DNA from: Salsipaludibacter sp963812245
GTDB lineage: Bacteria > Actinomycetota > Nitriliruptoria > Nitriliruptorales > Nitriliruptoraceae
Assembly: GCA_963812245.1 (NCBI GenBank)
Contig: CAWEUK010000002.1
Coordinates: 124,001 to 188,000 of the forward strand
Direction: 5' to 3'
DNA length: 64,000 bases
Both the position numbers and the translations under genes were made by a program. Below the pieces are notes generated by a model that saw nothing but the letters and a program-made list of their open reading frames with translations, was not told where the DNA came from and did not search any database. This document shows, piece by piece, positions 61,635 to 64,000 of the stretch (positions are counted from its first letter, which is position 1; every line of letters starts with the position of its first letter).

Positions 61635-62666
61635 ATGGCGAAGACGAACGAGCACGGGGACCCAGTCGAACTGGACGCGGGCTCACGAATGGTGCGGATC
61701 ACCAGTCCCGACAAGGTCATGTTTCCCCGCAACGGCGAGACGAAGCTGGACCTGGCGCGCTACTACCTCGCCGTGGCCGACCCGTTGTTGCGAGCCACAC
61801 GCGACCGACCGGTCCTGTTGCAGCGCCACCCCAACGGTGTGCGCGGCAAGAGCTTCTACCAGAAGCGGATTCCGGACACGGCACCGTCGTGGTTGTCCAC
61901 CACCACGGTCTCGACGGTCAACGGCACCGAGTCACGCGCGCTCGTGATCGCAGATGTCGCCCACGTCCTGTGGGCGGTCAACATGGGGTGCCTGGGCCTG
62001 CACGTGTGGCCGTACCGGGCGGCCCGACCCGACGACTGCGACGAGTTGCGCATCGACCTGGATCCGTCACCCGGAACCACCTTCGACATGGTCCGCGAAA
62101 CTGCCGCCGCCGTACGGGACTTCCTGGCCGACGAGGGCATCGAGGCCTGGCCCAAGACCACCGGATCCAAGGGCTTGCACGTCTACGTCCGGGTCGAACC
62201 CGGCTGGGATTCCTACGACGTGCGTCGTGCCGCCGTGGTCGTGGCTCGCGAGGTCGCGCGCCGTCGCCCGGACCTGGTCACGGACAAGTGGTGGAAGGAG
62301 GAGCGCGGCGAGCGCATCTTCGTCGACTTCAACCAGAACGCCCCGCACAAGAACGTGTTCGGGGCATGGTGCGTGCGACCACGAGTCGGTGCCCAGGTGT
62401 CGACTCCCTTCGCGTGGGACGAACTTCCCGACGTCCATCCCGACGCCTTCACGATGCACAACGTGCCGGAGCGGGTGGCCGAACTCGGTGATCCGTGGGC
62501 GGGCATCGACGACGCCCCGCAGGCGATCGCACCGTTGGTCCAGCGGTTCCACGCGGACCTCGCCGCCGGCATCCCGGACGCGCCGTGGCCGCCGGTGTAT
62601 CCCAAGCAACCCGACGAGGCGCCCCGGGTAGCTCCCAGCCGCGCTCGCCAGGACCCCCAGGACTGA
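61635..62666 (+). CDS. LigD-type DNA polymerase/primase domain protein
   Basis: A 343-residue archaeo-eukaryotic-primase-like polymerase as found in LigD (NHEJ) and stand-alone homologues. ITSPDKVMFPRNGETKLDLA, RPVLLQRHPNGVRGKSFYQK, CDELRIDLDPSPGTTFDMVR (the catalytic DxD), PKTTGSKGLHVYVRVEP and FVDFNQNAPHKNVFGAWCVR are family motifs. It extends DNA ends or primes synthesis with ribonucleotides. No Ku or ligase gene is adjacent. ATG at 61635 is chosen; the frame upstream runs through the repeats. Confidence 0.92.
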   Translation: MAKTNEHGDPVELDAGSRMVRITSPDKVMFPRNGETKLDLARYYLAVADPLLRATRDRPVLLQRHPNGVRGKSFYQKRIPDTAPSWLSTTTVSTVNGTESRALVIADVAHVLWAVNMGCLGLHVWPYRAARPDDCDELRIDLDPSPGTTFDMVRETAAAVRDFLADEGIEAWPKTTGSKGLHVYVRVEPGWDSYDVRRAAVVVAREVARRRPDLVTDKWWKEERGERIFVDFNQNAPHKNVFGAWCVRPRVGAQVSTPFAWDELPDVHPDAFTMHNVPERVAELGDPWAGIDDAPQAIAPLVQRFHADLAAGIPDAPWPPVYPKQPDEAPRVAPSRARQDPQD

Positions 62667-62705
62667 GCCATCGATCCGGATTCGGTTGCGACCATCGAAT
62701 GTGTT

Positions 62706-62885
62706 GGGCGTGGATTCGGCGGTATTCGGTCGGTTTGACGCCCGGTGGCGGTTGGCGGGGCGGGTTGGGGCGTAGTGGGCGTGGATTCGGCGGTATCCGG
62801 TCGGTTTGACGCCCGGTGGCGGTTGGCGGGGCGGGTTGGGGCGTAGTGGGCGTGGATTCGGCGGTATCCGGTCGGTTTGACGCCC
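62706..62885. repeat. 71-bp tandem repeat, about 2.5 copies
   Basis: Units begin GGGCGTGGATTCGGCGGTAT at 62706, 62777 and 62848; the first two run the full 71 bases and differ from each other by one or two substitutions, the third stops after GACGCCC. Each contains GGGCGT ... ACGCCC, so each can form a stem around a 26-base loop. The array fills the gap between the stops of the LigD-type gene and the convergent MOSC gene. Confidence 0.9.
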
Positions 62886-62956
62886 AGTCCGGGTGAGTTG
62901 GTGGTGGAGCGGGGTGCAGATTGCGAGGGGCCCGTGGGATGCGGGGCTGTCGCCGG

Positions 62957-63584
62957 TCAGCGCTGGTGTGCCAGGGCGCGGTCCCGGGTCTCGGGGTGGA
63001 GGTGGTCGCCCCCGGTCAGGACGTGGTCAGCGATGTCGTCGCCACGCACCAGGCGCATGACGTCGGCGACGGTCACGTCATGGTCCGGCCGCCATGTCAC
63101 CTCGATGGGGTCGCCCGCCGCCACCAGTCCCGGCGTGACGATGCGCAGGTAGGCACCGGGTCGGTCCGCCCGCAGGAAGGTGTCCACGAACGCGGCCTGC
63201 ATGCGCCAGTCCAACTTGGCGCACGGGATCCGGGGCGATCGAACCTCCAGTTCCACGTGGTCGCCGAGGCGCCAGCGCTCGCCGATCCGGGCGCCGTCGA
63301 CGTCGATGCCGGCAGTGGTCAGGTTCTCGCCGAAGAACCCACTGGGCAGGTCCTGGTCGCGCTCAGCCTCCCACCAGTCGTAGGCGGCGCGGTCATATGC
63401 GTACACCGCCTGCTGGGGACCGCCATGGTGGACGGTGTTGGCCTGGCTGTCACCGTCCGACCAGGGCACCATCCAGACGCACTGGTCCGTCGACGGGTGT
63501 CTTGACGATGGCGGTGTCGGTCAGGCGACCACCGATCATGAACGTCTGGACCCTGCCGACGTTGACCTGCACCAGGGTGCCCAT
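62957..63584 (-). pseudogene. MOSC-domain protein with one frameshift
   Basis: From ATG 63584 (GGAG upstream) the frame reads TLVQVNVGRVQTFMIGGRLT and TAIVKTPVDGPVRLDG, a proper MOSC N-terminus, but stops at about 63504-63450 shortly after. The adjacent frame continues with SQANTVHHGGPQQAVYAYDR, GFFGENLTTAGIDVDGARIG and RIPCAKLDWRM, whose Cys is the sulfur-carrying residue of the family. Removing one base in tccgac near 63458 joins them to a 208-residue protein. MOSC proteins of the YiiM type handle molybdenum cofactor-linked sulfur or N-hydroxylated bases. The break is probably a sequence error; compare the other four. Confidence 0.85.
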
Positions 63585-63722
63585 GGGTACTCCGACGGTC
63601 GTGTCGAACGGACGTGGTGACGTGGCGTGGGGACATGGTGCCACACCGGGCTTCCTACGCTGGGCGACAGCGAGCACGACACCGCTGGCGCCACCGCTGT
63701 CGGGTCGGGAAGGGAGCACGTG

Positions 63723-64000
63723 ATGTCGGACCAGGCCTACTACGTGGGACCGCCGGTGGCAGGCCCCGGGGTGCTGCTGTTGCCGTCGTGGTGGGGCGCG
63801 GACGCTCCGCTGCGTCGACGAGCGGACGCGCTGGCCGACCACGGTTTCACGGTGTTGGCACCCGACCTGAACTTCGGGGAACGTCCGAGCACGCTGACCG
63901 AGGCGCGGGACCTGCTGGCCGTGGCGGATCCGGATCGGCTGGCCACCCTGGTGCAGGCGTCGGCAGGGCTGCTGGCCCAACGCTCGGCCGACGAGCGCAT
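63723..64000 (+). CDS. Dienelactone-hydrolase-like protein, 3' end outside the window
   Basis: About 92 residues are inside. The start DQAYYVGPPVAGPGVLLLPS with WWGADAPLRRRADALADHGF and TVLAPDLNFGERP is typical of dienelactone hydrolase family proteins, whose nucleophile Cys or Ser elbow would follow beyond the window. ATG at 63723 has GGGAG upstream. Confidence 0.8.
   Translation, partial: MSDQAYYVGPPVAGPGVLLLPSWWGADAPLRRRADALADHGFTVLAPDLNFGERPSTLTEARDLLAVADPDRLATLVQASAGLLAQRSADER

Noticed and set aside
63254..63266. GTTCCACGTGG as a fourth parS
   Set aside because: Only the left half and centre match; the right half reads TCGCC instead of AACA.

Overview
The window is a high-GC actinobacterial chromosome segment that includes the replication origin. 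The order cca ... sigma factor, kinase, NUDIX ... trxB, trxA, cwlM-like, acetyltransferase ... parB, parA, rsmG, jag, yidC, yidD, rnpA, rpmH | dnaA, dnaN, recF, dciA is the origin neighbourhood known from Mycobacterium and relatives. GTG starts, TANNNT -10 elements placed 6-10 bases before start codons (leaderless mRNAs), and F420/flavin split-barrel proteins point the same way. gyrB/gyrA do not follow recF-dciA, so this is probably not a classical Mycobacteriales or Streptomyces chromosome; a deep-branching lineage (for example Nitriliruptoria/Euzebya-like) is possible, but species cannot be read from the sequence.

Left part (1-20 kb) is accessory metabolism and resistance: a NuoF-like fragment, DUF427 and Rv1155-like proteins, an AlkB alkane hydroxylase fused to rubredoxin, an esterase, a methyltransferase, an AlkD-like repair protein, a divergent TetR/rifampicin ADP-ribosyltransferase pair around a palindromic shared promoter, a DJ-1/PfpI protein, a membrane-tethered amidase with an unknown N-terminal domain, a coupled cyclase/ThDP-enzyme pair, a DUF3179 lipoprotein and a threonine-aldolase-like enzyme.

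20-28.5 kb resembles a DosR/DevR dormancy regulon: a DevS-like GAF histidine kinase retaining the heme-ligand pattern, a NarL-type regulator, a cupredoxin-multicopper oxidase, three split-barrel (PPOX) domains (one fused to an APH/AAA kinase), a CBS protein and two universal stress proteins. 28.6-38.6 kb holds cca, gamma-glutamyltransferase, a sarcosine-oxidase-like gene, and an overlapping kinase - ECF sigma - 72-aa ORF - predicted anti-sigma operon, then NUDIX and dtd.

38.7-64 kb holds the thioredoxin pair, a CwlM-like protein, an aminotransferase followed by a Ddl-like/HAD pair, rpiA, the partition genes with three parS sites, the rpmH-to-jag operon closed by an intrinsic terminator, two DnaA-box clusters flanking dnaA, dnaN-recF-dciA, a macro-PPOX fusion, a LigD-type primase/polymerase, a 71-bp tandem repeat, a MOSC protein and the start of a dienelactone-hydrolase-like gene.

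Five otherwise well-conserved genes (multicopper oxidase, sarcosine oxidase, acetyltransferase, dnaA, MOSC) are broken by seven frame changes, and every one is repaired by removing a single base. Because dnaA is essential, the simplest reading is insertion-type sequence error in this assembly rather than seven real mutations; it should be settled before any of these genes is called a pseudogene.
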